Shown here: positions 35,600 to 46,423 of the stretch, piece by piece
Numbering within the stretch: position 1 is the first letter of the stretch
How the letters are laid out: the number at the start of each line of letters is the position of its first letter
Source of the DNA: Ephydatia muelleri
Taxonomy: Eukaryota > Porifera > Demospongiae > Spongillida > Spongillidae
Length of the DNA: 64,000 nucleotides
NCBI GenBank assembly: GCA_013339895.1
Contig: JABACO010000021.1
Location: 7,674,967-7,738,966 of the forward strand
Direction: 5' to 3'
Position numbers and translations under genes: made by a program
The notes under the pieces: generated by a model
Told to the model about the DNA's origin: nothing
What the model saw: only the letters and a program-made list of their open reading frames with translations
Database searches by the model: none

Positions 35600-36150
35600 A
35601 GAGGGGTCTGCAGCTATGCTTATCGTAGTCCTCCTGAAGTTGGTATCCAGCCTGGATGCAGATGAGGAGTGTGCTGAAATCCTTCTCCAAGCATGGTACC
35701 TTGACAATGGAGGTACCCGCTCAGCTGTACTGCGTGCCTTACATTTGATTGAGGAGTTGGGTCCTGCACTGGGCCTACATGTGAACCTGGCCAAGTGTGA
35801 GATGTTCAGCAGGAGGGGCAACACATCATTCCCACCGGAGGTGAGGTGCTCACTCCTGCCTAATCTTTACATCATAGGTGCTCCAATTGCTATACTGTTA
35901 AAATATTATTGCTGGGGAGCAGTGAATAAGGCTCAGATCTGCCCCTCACACGGGTTCTTGGATCTCAGTCATTCCTTCTACTGGCCTGGAACTGCATCTT
36001 GACTCTGCTTAATGTCAGGTAGCACACCTGTCCTGCCTCTCTACTTGCCATCGGCCAGGCCACCCCCAAACCCAAAATGCTGGCTAAAATCTATGGCTGC
36101 CTGAACATGTCACTGGTGAGGTCAGTGGCTAGGGCCATCATAGGAAGAGT
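35600..36150 (+). pseudogene. Reverse transcriptase fragment
   Basis: Plus-strand reading VVLLKLVSSLDADEECAEIL, QAWYLDNGG, SAVLRALHLIEELGPALGLH and VNLAKCEMFS matches the segment around the catalytic YxDD of an invertebrate retroelement RT. The motif here reads YLDN, so the second Asp is lost. The frame fails after about 35880 and traces become unreadable by 36150. The start abuts the CA-rich repeat. Confidence 0.75.
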
Positions 36151-36389
36151 AAATGTCCGAATAGGTTAGTAGAACTATAGGTTTGTTAGTGGCATCTATT
36201 GTAAGTTAGTAGAACTGTTATTAATATTGTTACTTTATGCAAGTGCAATACTGTTTCCCTAATGTCAGCACCAAGCAGCAATAAGTAGTGGTGTTCTTTG
36301 GGTCTACAGCTTGCAACACTTCCGCTTTAGACAAAATAAAGAATTAATAAGTATGGAGACAGCAGCTACAAAAACTAAATGCAGTACTC

Positions 36390-36850
36390 AGAACACTAGT
36401 TGTGCAGTGCATGTAGTCTCAAAGTGGTGCACTGAGGTCATACTGAACAGCTCACACTTAGCCATGTTCACATGGAGACCCACTGCTGGACTCAAATCCT
36501 TAACCAGATGCAATGCACGTAGTTTAGCTGGGTGGGCGCCATCAAGGCAGTCAACACACTCGATCTACATATATGCAGGCAGGATATCATCTCCTGCATG
36601 GAAGACCAAGGAAAACGGCAGGGGATCCAGAGGGTAACCTTGCTGCACTCCAGAGCTGATCTGGTCAAATAGGTATTATACTGAGGGGTGGGTCCCATGG
36701 CAACAAGACACTATATAGTTCCGGGTAGATATCACACTTATCGAGGACTGCAGCTACTTGCCTGGAGATAATGTTGAAGGCATTCGTCATATCCAACTTA
36801 AGCAATACAAATTCATTGCAACACTAAGCATGAGCTACTTTCTCTGCACA
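36390..36850 (-). pseudogene. Reverse transcriptase fragment, inverted relative to the previous one
   Basis: Minus-strand reading LLKLDMTNAFNIISRQ (motif A, about 36800), SSGVQQGYPLDPLPFSLVF (motif B, about 36665-36610), then after a stop KLRALHLVKDLSPAVGLHVN and MAKCELFS. Same family as 35600-36150 but a different diverged copy. The region of the YxDD motif is disrupted and carries a TAG. Confidence 0.8.
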
Positions 36851-37652
36851 TGCACGACACGCCCAGCTGCGGAATTAGTAATACAATAACAATAACTTAC
36901 AATTTCATAATACACATGTACACTTAAATGAAGTGTGTATACGTCATAAATAACACTACAATAGCTACACGTACACACTGCAGTCTTGACAATGTGCCAA
37001 GTATAGTCGGTGCTTTTGTTGTGAAAAACGATCCACGTGGTCTTCAGAAACAGCCTCGGGACAATGTTCCTCTAGCATGGCCTAGTCCGATCCACCCTTT
37101 TCGTGGCCATCAACTTTACAGTCCCGTCGCCCGATAAGGTCTTCCAATGAAAGTGCACCTAGCACGTACGTCCGTATATCGGTTTCAGCCAAAGATGGCC
37201 ATTACCATGAGGTGGCGAGCCTACACGTACGAATCATAACGAAAAAGAGCTTCGAACTCAAGAAACGGACCCGGGGGGGGGGGAACAAAAATGGAAGGAG
37301 GGGCTACACGTCTACTTTTCAAGGGATTTTAGTACCAGTTTCATTCAATACATCCATCATAACTGGGCTGGGGACTAGAAAGTCAGGTATCTGGTCCCCA
37401 TCGGGTGATGTAAGAGCCATTTTTAGTAACTCGATGACGCTGCCTCAATGCGCATGCGTAACAATCAATACACGGAATCGAAACAAAATTATACTAAGAT
37501 CATTTTAACTCTCTACTCCTCATTCAAATAAAATTTGTTGTCGTAAAGAACGTTAATTAATTGATTTAATAATTAGCTGTTTTTATGTTTTGATAAATCT
37601 TAGTTTACATATACTATTGTAACGGTGAACGTAGAATTTTGATATTTAATTC
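36851..37652. other. No gene seen
   Basis: Includes a short G-run near 37270. No coding evidence. Confidence 0.5.
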
Positions 37653-39242
37653 CTAGCCAGAGTTATGGGTCGATGTCCGAAATTTCTGGCAATGTGAATC
37701 TGGAACATTCTCAGTGACAATCAGCTCCAAGATTCCACTTCGTTTTGGACTGTTCAAGAAGAACCGACAGCAGTGTTCAAGCTGATCCATCACATTGCGG
37801 ATGTCTGGTAGGGAGCAAGACTTGCTGATGACAAGGTTCAAACAGTGTCCACTACAATGGATGTAAGTGGCAAGAGGAGCAGCTTGTTGGATCCGTGCTT
37901 GCACTCGGACACGATCAGAGGACATGTTACTGGCACCATCGTAGCCTTGTCCCCACATGTTTGCAACAGGAACATCATTGTCCTGAAGGAACTTGACGAT
38001 GGTATCAGCAATCTCTGCACCAGTGATTCTGTCTAGACCGATGAAGGCCAAGAACTCCTCCTGAATGTCATTGTTCTGATCAACGAACTGGGCACAGATG
38101 GCGAGATGCTCAGTGTTGTGGGATGTCACTTCATCAGCAAGAATGGTGTACCACCTAGCTGCCTTCAGTTCATCCACAATGTTGCGAAGCACAATGTGTT
38201 TCCCCATTACTTCAATGAGCTCATTTTGGGTCTGAGGAGACATGTGGGTTACGTTACGCATAACAGGAGATTGCAAGTGTTGGTGAAGTTCCTGATCGTT
38301 CACCGCCAATAGCTTCAGTAGAGCTAGGAAGTTGCCAGGGTTTCCTGGGGTATCCAGCTGCTCAGCATCTCCTCGCAGTGCAATGCATTGCTTTGCACAG
38401 AACAAAACAGCACTAGCCACGGACTTCAAAATGGCTCTGTTCCTGGCAATGTTGTCAGCTCTCCTAGAGCTGAACAATGCTGGAAGGTTTGTCTCTGGAT
38501 GTTCCACAGAATGCACTAGCTGCTCTGCCAATTGAAGAGAGCACTGGTAGTAGCTGGTCTTCTCATTGTTTGCAAATTTGGTTGATTTCTTCTGCCATGT
38601 CTGAAATGGCTTGGTGACAAGTGCACCAGAAACCTTGCCAGTAGAGTCCGACATACCATTGAAAAGCAAACATGGCATGCAGAAAGCACCATTCAACTTT
38701 GCGCTGTAGCACAACCACTTATGCTGGTCTACCCAGTCATGGTTAAAAATACGATTGCATCCTCCAATGAATGTTTTCGGGAATTTGAACAGTGGATCCG
38801 GCTTAGAATGTTGATGCAGGTACACAAACTTGTCACTTTTTGACAGCGCTTGGACTTTCTGAGAAAGATCGGCGTCCGTGGTGCAAGCAGAAACCAGATC
38901 ACTGATGTCGAGTGACAATTGCCCCTATGGGATGCCTGTCTTATCACTTTTGGGAACACTTAACACCTCCTGATGTGGTTTTTCCAAGTTCTGTTGAAAA
39001 GTACCGTGCTGCGTAGTGATCTCCGGCGCGTCAGACTCTGACGCAACCAATTCACTAGTTCAGCAATCATCTCCACATTCCGCTGCGGCAGCATTTGCTT
39101 CTTCGACCAAAGGAGCTGGCTGTTGTCCATTGGCCGTTGTCTTTCGGTTCATAGTTGGCAAAAAGACATCTAGTGTTTGGCAAAATGCAGCGGCTCGTTT
39201 CCGATCTCTTTCCTTCTGCTGGGAACGACCCGGCATTGTCAA
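37653..39242 (-). pseudogene. hAT transposase of the P52rIPK/ZMYM1 (DUF4371) type, C-terminally truncated
   Basis: One minus-strand frame runs from about 39242 to 37653 with only two stops, TGA at 39060-39062 and TAG at 38925-38927. It starts with a basic MPGRSQQKERDRKRAAAF. About residues 150-190 form a TTF-type zinc finger (FNHDWVDQHKW, FCMPCLLFNG). The DUF4371/hAT core follows with WYTILADEVTSHN and GQGYDGASNMS, which carry two catalytic Asp. It ends after RFFLNSPKRSGILELIV. The Glu region and the hAT dimerisation domain are missing, so it is about half length. With 421 codons open after the second stop, decay is recent or the stops are the main lesions. Confidence 0.88.
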
Positions 39243-39479
39243 TCGGCCTAGCTGCCGACAGGTGCCGATCCTACTTCCAATATAAAAAGTATAACACTAG
39301 TAAACCTAAACTAAAACACTTTGTAACTATTGGTAAATGTACTAGGTGCGAAGATCGAGGGTTGGTTTTCGGTTTAACTTCAAGGCTTCAGCTGCAACAC
39401 TGAGAAATAAATTATTATACGGGCCAGAAGGCCTGGAGTCGCCTCGGGGAGCGGCCGGGACGCGCACAGTACTTCCACA

Positions 39480-39605
39480 TAAGCGGACCTTGACCCTCTG
39501 GGGGGGGGGGGGGGGGGGGTTCGTTCGAACCCCCCGAACCCCCCCTGGCTACGGGCTTGGTTCAGATTGCTTACTTAGCTACTGAAATGATCTTCTGATC
39601 GCGCG

Positions 39606-39670
<65 letters not shown>

Positions 39671-39690
39671 TCAAACACACACATTACCCA
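39480..39690. repeat. G-run and (CA)n microsatellite
   Basis: About 19 G at 39500-39518, a small GGTTCG/CGAACC palindrome, then (CA)n at about 39609-39683 with two TCAAA interruptions. Confidence 0.9.
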
Positions 39691-40738
39691 CTCACATGCT
39701 ACAGTACTAGTAACGTTGTCTTGCGTCGCACCAGCTAGGTTTTAATCGTGGTAGTGATCTCTTGCAACTTGTAGGATGGTTTTGCGTAGTTGTTGATGAC
39801 CAAAGTCGCGCAATTGGAAATACCATGGAATGTGATATCGCACTGGAACACTCTTTGCCTAGTGGTGGACCAGCTAAGAGGAAGTCGTCTCAGTAATGGA
39901 TCAGGTCTGCTCCATCGTGATCCTTACGTACGTTCTGCCGCTTGGCGGGCATTTGTTAGGATATAGTATTTACGCATGCGCAGCGCATTTGAACTTCAGG
40001 GAGTGATATATTTCTGGTAGGTGGCGGTGTTCCTCTAGGAGACGAAGTTGGAGAGTTAGACCTTTTTACTAATTTTCTTTCTGTTGTTATTTGCACAGGC
40101 TTGTCTGTACTTCTGGACTGAGCGTTTGTTGAGAGGTCTCACTCTTGGATTCAACGGTAAGTCCGTTTTGTGTGGGGTACATGCCCTTGCTCAGCCATCA
40201 GCTGCCAAGTTACCCTGGATGAGTTTGTGATCGGGCCTTGACTCCATCCTCACAGATATAAGTATTCAGTATCGGTTTTTCACGTGTGGTGTGATTTTGT
40301 ATAACCTGTTTTGACACTTTACATACCATTAGCCCTGTCCCCTCCCTTCCCCTCTCTCATTCCTCTACCCTTCCACAGTCTCTCGCGTGGGGCCAAATCT
40401 TTAAGGTAAGAATTTCGTGCTTTTATGAGAGCAGAGAGCAGCATGTTGTACCTGTACATGTATACCGCCTGTTAATTATTTCAACTCATTAAATATTTAT
40501 TGGGGCCGTTAGTCGCACATGTTCGGACTAGACCGTACTTGACCTAGAGCTCTAGTAGGCGCTGGAAGTGAAAGAAGTGAAATGATAGTGTTTAATGTGC
40601 TCACATGTACAGGGGTGGGAATACGGTTAGGTGTTGTTTTGTATTGTGTTTTGGGACTTGTGTTGGTTGTGATGATCTCTTTAGGATAACAATGGACTTT
40701 GTCCCTTTTGTATTTTCTGGTGATTACTGCTTTATTTT

Positions 40739-41226
40739 TTGAGTCTGGAGTGCAGATTCTGTCAATTCATTTGTTTGCGCCTTGAGCTACTGCTTCATTT
40801 GTTCCTGTCCAAAGATTATTTATTGCTGAGACTGTTGTTGGTTGACTGCAGGTTCTCTCTAGCTGACTATCAAGTTACAAGTGATACAAAAGGTAATGTG
40901 TTTCACAAGTTTAACAAACACTGCGAGAGAAAGTATGGTTATAAATATTTTTTTTTTGTGAGTCTTATTGATGTATAATTTGCCTGTCCTGTTGCTAATA
41001 GACTTCCGCTCTTCAGTCTGGAGGTTGCTGGTTCATCTGTTCCTGTCTGGAGGCTTGACTGCAGTTTTGTCTGTATTTCTACTGGCCTCTATAAGGTTAA
41101 AACCATACCTGTGATGATGTCGGGTATGTCTAGGAGGGGAATGAGGCTGGTCTATAGTGGTAAAAAGTACTAGGCTTGTGTATGGGTGTTCAAATGTCTG
41201 TTCGGGGTAGGGAGGAGGTTAGGATA
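40739..41226. repeat. Duplicated block, copy A
   Basis: It shares CAATTCATTTGTTTGCGCC, ATTTATTGCTGAGACT, GTGATACAAAAGGTAATGTG, TGTATAATTTGCCTGTCC and GTAAAAAGTACTAGGCTTG, in the same order, with 46192-47512. Overall similarity looks like about 80 percent. Confidence 0.88.
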
Positions 41227-41497
41227 TGTTGTGCTGTCTGTATATGGGAAAATTATCCACTAGCCTCTCCTGCTTCTCACAGACTATCACTTTTGGTCTA
41301 CTTGTATACAACTGGCTGCTACAGGTCTACTGATTTACGTCCTCACTAAAATCTACAAGGTGAGTTTTTAAATCTTTAGTTTGTAGTGTTGCTTACTAGG
41401 CAGGTTGTTATACATGTCTAGCTGAACTAAGTAAGGTCATTCCATGCTTAATTGTACCACCCTAATCTGTATATCATGTACCTTGCTCATGCCCACC

Positions 41498-41790
41498 CTT
41501 CTCTGCACTCGTGGTCACCTTCTCTTCACCCTTCTCTGCACTCATGGCCACCTTTCTCTGCACGCATGGTCACCTTCTCTGCACTCATGGTCACCTTCTC
41601 TGCACTCATGGCCACCTTTCTCTGCACTCATGGTCACCTCTGCACTCATGGCCACCTTTCTCTGCACTCATTGTCACCTTCTCTGCACTCATGGTCACCC
41701 TTCTCTGCACTCATGGTCACCTTCTCTGCACTCATGGTCACCTGCACTCATGGTCACTTTCTCTGCACTGATGCTCACCCACTTGAGTCA
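41498..41790. repeat. About 21-bp minisatellite
   Basis: Units of the type TTCTCTGCACTCATGGTCACC, about 14 copies with length variants. Confidence 0.95.
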
Positions 41791-42544
41791 TACGATTGAC
41801 AGATGAGTGTTAGTACATTTATTGATGGGGATTAATTTTAAGGTAGGGAGCGGGATTAAAGTCCTTTTGGTTTTTTGTGCATGTTGCAGTGCATATTAAA
41901 TAACCTAACTTTCCCTTTTCGCACAGTTGGATTGAGCACTCATTTCTGCTTCATCACTTAGCACTGAACGTTTTCACAGGTGAGATGGGCTCATGCTAGA
42001 ACTTTGATAGTGGGTGGTTTCAGGTATGCAATTGTCATTGAAGTGGGGAAAGAGTTAAAGGGGAACTGGATAGTCTGCCTGCTGTAGGGGAATGATTGCC
42101 ACCCCACTTCAAACGTGATGGCCAAAGCCTACCAAATGGTTGTATCTCAGGGCACAACATGGATGGATAGTATTCTATTTCCATAATTGGTGGGATTTCA
42201 ATACTAAATCACTGTCTGTGGGTGTGTATTTGACATTCAACCTCCTAGTCCCTTGATTAGTTTTACCTAGGTATTTATGTTGTAGTGCATTGTGTGTTTG
42301 GTCTCTTTTATTTGTTTGGGTCTGCGTCTGTACCAGGTCCAGTGACATCTTGGACCATTGTGTGTCAAATAGCCCTTAATCCCCAGAGAGAGTTTGTATA
42401 GGTTCTGTGGTTTGCCACAAAGATATTCTTGTGTGCATAATAGTATGTCTACCTGATTAGTGGAGGAATAAGAATAATTGATGGTATCTATTTGTCCACT
42501 TTGTGAAGTGCATGGCATCATCTACTTTGTTTTTACTACTCATG

Positions 42545-43988
42545 CAGTTGAGAACATCATACTTGGCCTAATAATTTTTTTCATATGTTTCAACTTCACT
42601 TGATTTTGTTTATCACTGGTGCAAATGTAAAGAAATCACAAATGCAGAACTTCATTTTGAATGCTTGTAGCAATGTGAATCTGAAAGGACCAAGTTATTG
42701 ATTAACATCTACCGTTAGTTAATTAATGATTTAGCAACCTCCCTCCAAACTAACTTCTTCGTTGATTTTCTCCCTGAAAATTGGGTGGTTTCCTGCTAAA
42801 TTAGGTTTATAGACTCTTCATCATTGTCTTTACCTTTTCAGTCTTACGCGTTCAACTTTCGATCAATTGTTACGGTTTAAAACACCAAAATGTACCATTT
42901 TTGTTACCTTTTTTGTTCGTCGATTTGTGCTCTCCAGCAAGTGCGGAATCGCTCCGAATTTTCAGTATTAAGCGAGCGATGCATGTGGTATAGAATCAGC
43001 CTCCTTACGTACTTGTATCGTTCAATGCAACGTACAAAAACAGCTAAAAGTTGAAAGCAGCTTGGTAACGTCGCCATTTTGGAGTTATTTGGAAATGAAT
43101 ATAATTATATTACTCGTAAACAATAATAATTGACGCTATCGTGGCTGAGGGCGGTGCCGAGGATGTTGCTTTGGACGATTGAAACGGTTCTTTTTAGAAC
43201 CAATCAGAGGAAGGACGAGGAAATCGCACAACTTCCTTCTTCTTTTCTCTGCCTGCTGGTGTTCAGTAATTCCAGTTGTGCGATTTCCTTGTGGAGCGCG
43301 CCTGGAGCTTCGCTTGCTAGTTGAAGCTTCCTCTGATTGGTTATGAAAAGAACCGTTTCGATCGTCCAAAACAACGTCCTTGGCACCGCCCTCAGCCATG
43401 ATAGCGTCGATAGTTATTAATGTTTACGAGTAATATAATTATATTCATTTCCGAATAACTCCAAAATGGCGACGTTACCAAGCTGCTTTGAACTTTTAGC
43501 TGTTTTTGTACGTTGCATTGAACGATATAAATACATAAGGAGGCTGATTCTATACCACATGCATCGCTCGCTTAATACTGAAAATTCGGAGCGATTCCGC
43601 ACTTGCTGGAGAGTACAAATCGACGAACAAAAAAGGTAACAAAAATGGTACATTTTGGTGTTTTAAACCGTAACGATTGATTGAAAGTTGGACGCGTAAG
43701 ACTGAAATAGTAAATACAATGATGAAGTGTCTATAAACCTAATTTAGCTGGAAACCACCCAATTTTCAGGGAGAAAATCAACGAAGAAGTTAGTTTGGAG
43801 GGGGGTAACTAAATTTTTTATTGTCAAATAACATACAATTTCATTTTTCAAGTTCACATTGCTAAGTGTATTTTGTATACAACTGCATAATTTTTTGTCT
43901 TCAGCTTTTACAGTTGGTGATAAACTTTCAATCAAAGAGGGTACAAATGAAAAAAAAATTATTGGGCCAAGTATGATGTTCTCAACTG
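42545..43988. mobile_element. 1.44-kb foldback element with ~700-bp arms
   Basis: The left end CAGTTGAGAACATCATACTT and right end AAGTATGATGTTCTCAACTG are inverted. The arms pair through CTAACTTCTTCGTTGATTTT, GTACCATTTTTGTTACC and GTAACGTCGCCATTTTGG to the centre near 43266. Similarity is high in the inner 450 bp and lower between about 42580 and 42730. There is no transposase. Confidence 0.92.
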
Positions 43989-43994
43989 TATATA

Positions 43995-44244
43995 CCGTAA
44001 AGTAGCATGAATAAGTTCCCCCCTCTGCCCCAACAATAAAAAATGGCTCACGTTTAAACGTTCGTATCTACGTAATCGCGAATACTTCTGTGTATCTTTT
44101 TTCATAATCATGTACAGGTACCATTTAGTTTCTGAAATGCTGAATACGTTTCAGATTTTTGAGGTTATGCGCACGTTTAAACATGAGCCATTTTTTATTG
44201 TTGGGGGTGGAAGGGGGGTGGAGCTTATTTGTGGTACTTTACGG
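43995..44244. mobile_element. 250-bp MITE with TA duplication
   Basis: Ends CCGTAAAGTA and TACTTTACGG, flanked by TA on both sides. Arms also share AACAATAAAAAATGGCTCA and GTTTAAAC. This suggests a Tc1/mariner-type MITE. Confidence 0.85.
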
Positions 44245-44434
44245 TATTAAAATGGTACTAGTGTGCTTACATTTCAACTTTTAATTGAAACTTTGAGCAG
44301 ATTTACCTCGAATTCTAATATTTTTGAGTGTATGCTGAATTAGACATCAAAATAAGTGATTTCCACAGAACCATCTAAAGTGGGGGCAGCATCGAGGAAG
44401 TATATAGAAATGTGGTAGTCCGGTGAAGCAGCTA

Positions 44435-45085
44435 CAGTAGTGGTCACAAAAAAGTTTACATTATGCCGTTGCCGTCGCACGGTCGTTAGAAAAAACGGCA
44501 CGTTGGTCCAACGGTGCGGCACGGTAATGCTATTATTTCTCACTGACTTATCACGTAACGCCGTTAAATTAAACGATATGTTAATTAAATACCGTTGTCT
44601 CGTCGTCCGCCTTCATCTGGTCATCGATGATAGCTTTTACCACTTCCATCCTTTTGGATAATCGCCCACTTCCTTGTTTCCGACTAATCGAACCTGTTGC
44701 TTCAAAACACTTTATGAACTTGTGAATTCCTTGCTTCGAACATCATTCCTTCTTGAAATAGGCGTTTTCCAATCTCTGGTGCCTTCAGACCCTTCCGATG
44801 AAAGAAAACTATCCGAAGCTTCTTATACGTGGAGAACACCATTTTCTATTGCTCTGACTGACTAACAGCCGTGTAATATGGCTTGAAAACGGCATGGCGG
44901 TCTATAACCATGTACAAAAACGGCGTTTATTGATAGGTGTTAAAATGCACGGAGTTCATTGTCATATAATGTGACATACGTTATTTTAAACGTTATGGTA
45001 ACGGAACGGCCGTGAATGGTAACGTTTTAACCGTGCGACGCCAACGGCATAATAAAAAACGTAAACTCTTTTGTGACCGCTACTG
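44435..45085. mobile_element. 651-bp deletion derivative of a Tc1/mariner element
   Basis: TIRs CAGTAGTGGTCACAAAAAAG and the inverse of CAGTAGCGGTCACAAAAGAG extend about 55-60 bp and are flanked by TA (44433-44434 and 45086-45087). It keeps only the N-terminal part of a transposase on the minus strand. Confidence 0.92.
44590..44845 (-). pseudogene. Tc1-like transposase N-terminal remnant
   Basis: Minus-strand traces MVFSTYKKLRIVFFHRKGLK, PEIGKRLFQEG, then after frame changes an SGRLSK and a DDETT motif, matching the paired-like helix-turn-helix of Tc1 transposases. The catalytic part is absent. The YKKLRI..FH signature also occurs in the Tc1 copy at 21200. Confidence 0.75.
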
Positions 45086-45183
45086 TATATCAAGGCCCAT
45101 GCATCTATGGATAGTATTTTTTTAATCTGCGATATTGGGATAAGTATTTATATGATTTTATCGTTATATAGAACTTGAATTAT

Positions 45184-46142
45184 TCAAGATATAAAACCAT
45201 TAATTCTTGTAATTCCATATTTTGGACTCATTTCGGTACCGCGTTGATTTTTTCTCTCTATAGTCGGTTTCTATGGGGCTTGAGGTACGAACAGCAATTT
45301 TCTTTAACTACACCTTTCTGAAGTTGTTACCCTAACTTTCACCATTTTTTTACGTCGCTTGTATCAATCTGCGGTTGCTAAAGCAATCACAGCGCAATGA
45401 CGAGGCATAAGCTTTGGGGTCCGGATCGTCCACAACTAGCCACATCTGCTGCTTATCAGATCTAACACATTACGAGACCCGTTCGTTCCTTGAGCGCTTC
45501 TCTCGCACAAGGGTACGCACAGCAAGGAGAATGTCATTCGATTTGGGTATGCACTGTTGTTTAGGAAGACGATTGGCGGGTGGCATGGCTACTTGAATTA
45601 CCTGCTGATCATGCCAATCACGATACACCAGCCCGACTTTTTTTGTCGAATAACCGAGTAATGCAGCTACTCGCTGTTGGTAGTATCCCTTTGGCTTCTG
45701 TTATGGGTCTTCCAACAGTTCCTTGGAATCTCTGGCTTGCAGCGAGTGGTATGTGACGAGAATATCTTGCTTTTGTTCCAATGTAAGGGCGCGAGGCCTT
45801 TTGCTCTTCAATACTGCGATCGCAGGTATCCAGGGATCTCAACTGTAAAGAGCTCGTGTTCTCACTAGAAACAGCCATATTTAATTGATTATGTGCATGT
45901 AGCAAAACATCCGGGCCTAAAGTATTGAGGTATTCATGGTTGCTTTAGCAACCACAGATTGATACAAGCCACGTAAAAAAAAATAAATGAAAGTAGGGTA
46001 ACAACTTTAGAATAGTGTAGTTAAAGAGCGGAAATTGCTGTTTGTACATCAAGCCCCATAGAAACCAACTATAGCAACAACAAAAATCAACGCGGTACCA
46101 AAATGAGTCCAAAATTAAAAGAATTAATGGTTTTTATCTTGA
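45184..46142. mobile_element. 959-bp element with ~215-bp TIRs
   Basis: The left arm starts TCAAGATATAAAACCATTAA and the right arm ends TTAATGGTTTTTATCTTGA. Arms share GGTACCGCGTTGATTTTT, GGTTTCTATGGGGCTTGA and GCTTGTATCAATCTG, about 85 percent similar. The interior holds a degraded transposase-like frame on the minus strand. Confidence 0.88.
45400..45880 (-). pseudogene. Probable transposase N-terminal remnant
   Basis: Minus-strand traces ALTLEQKQDILVTYHSLQ, VAALLGYSTKKVGLVYRDW, IQVAMPPANRLPKQQ and DILLAVRTLVREKRSRNERV look like a helix-turn-helix DNA-binding region. They lie inside the TIR element at 45184-46142. There are frameshifts near 45790 and 45700 and a stop near 45470. I cannot name the superfamily. 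Confidence 0.5.
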
Positions 46143-46423
46143 CTAGGATGAACATTGATATTGTCTCTTTTGTAAATATTTTCAGGTGGTTTATTCGTTT
46201 AGTCTCTCGTGTACCAGTTGTGCGGATCCTGCCAATTCATTTGTTTGCGCCTTGAGCTACTGGTTCATTTGTTCCTATCCGAAGACTATTTATTGCTGAG
46301 ACTAGTACTGGTTGACTGCAGGTCCTCTCTTTAGCCATCAAATTACAAGTGATACAAAAGGTAATGTGGTTCTCAATAACAAGCACTACAATATTGTTGT
46401 GTGTGTTTTGTGAGTCTCATTAA

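Larger units (their letters stand above)
34514..39559. mobile_element. Possible hAT element bracketed by CAGGCCCGTAGCCAGG-like ends
   Basis: CAGGCCCGTAGCCAGG at 34514-34529 and CCTGGCTACGGGCTTG at 39544-39559 are inverted with one mismatch, each next to a G-rich/GGTTCG stretch. The hAT transposase at 37653-39242 starts just inside the right end. No 8-bp TSD matches, and retroelement fragments lie between, so the two ends may belong to different copies. Confidence 0.35.
39700..42544. other. No protein gene; chain of exon-like blocks with splice-site consensus
   Basis: On the plus strand, blocks bounded by good acceptors and donors occur at about 40100-40157, 40378-40404, 40851-40891, 41282-41359 and 41929-41979 (for example TTATTTGCACAG before and GTAAGTCC after the first). 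Phases do not give one continuous protein. This could be a spliced noncoding transcript, 5' UTR exons, or chance. Confidence 0.3.

Noticed and set aside
34970-35665. Frames of 75-231 codons rich in His-Thr or Cys-Val
   Set aside because: They are translations of the CA-rich minisatellite. Only the last part, on the plus strand, joins a real reverse transcriptase remnant.
34514-39559. A clean 5-kb autonomous hAT element
   Set aside because: The inverted CAGGCCCGTAGCC ends are suggestive, but no 8-bp duplication matches, the gene is truncated and foreign fragments lie inside. Kept only as a low-confidence feature.
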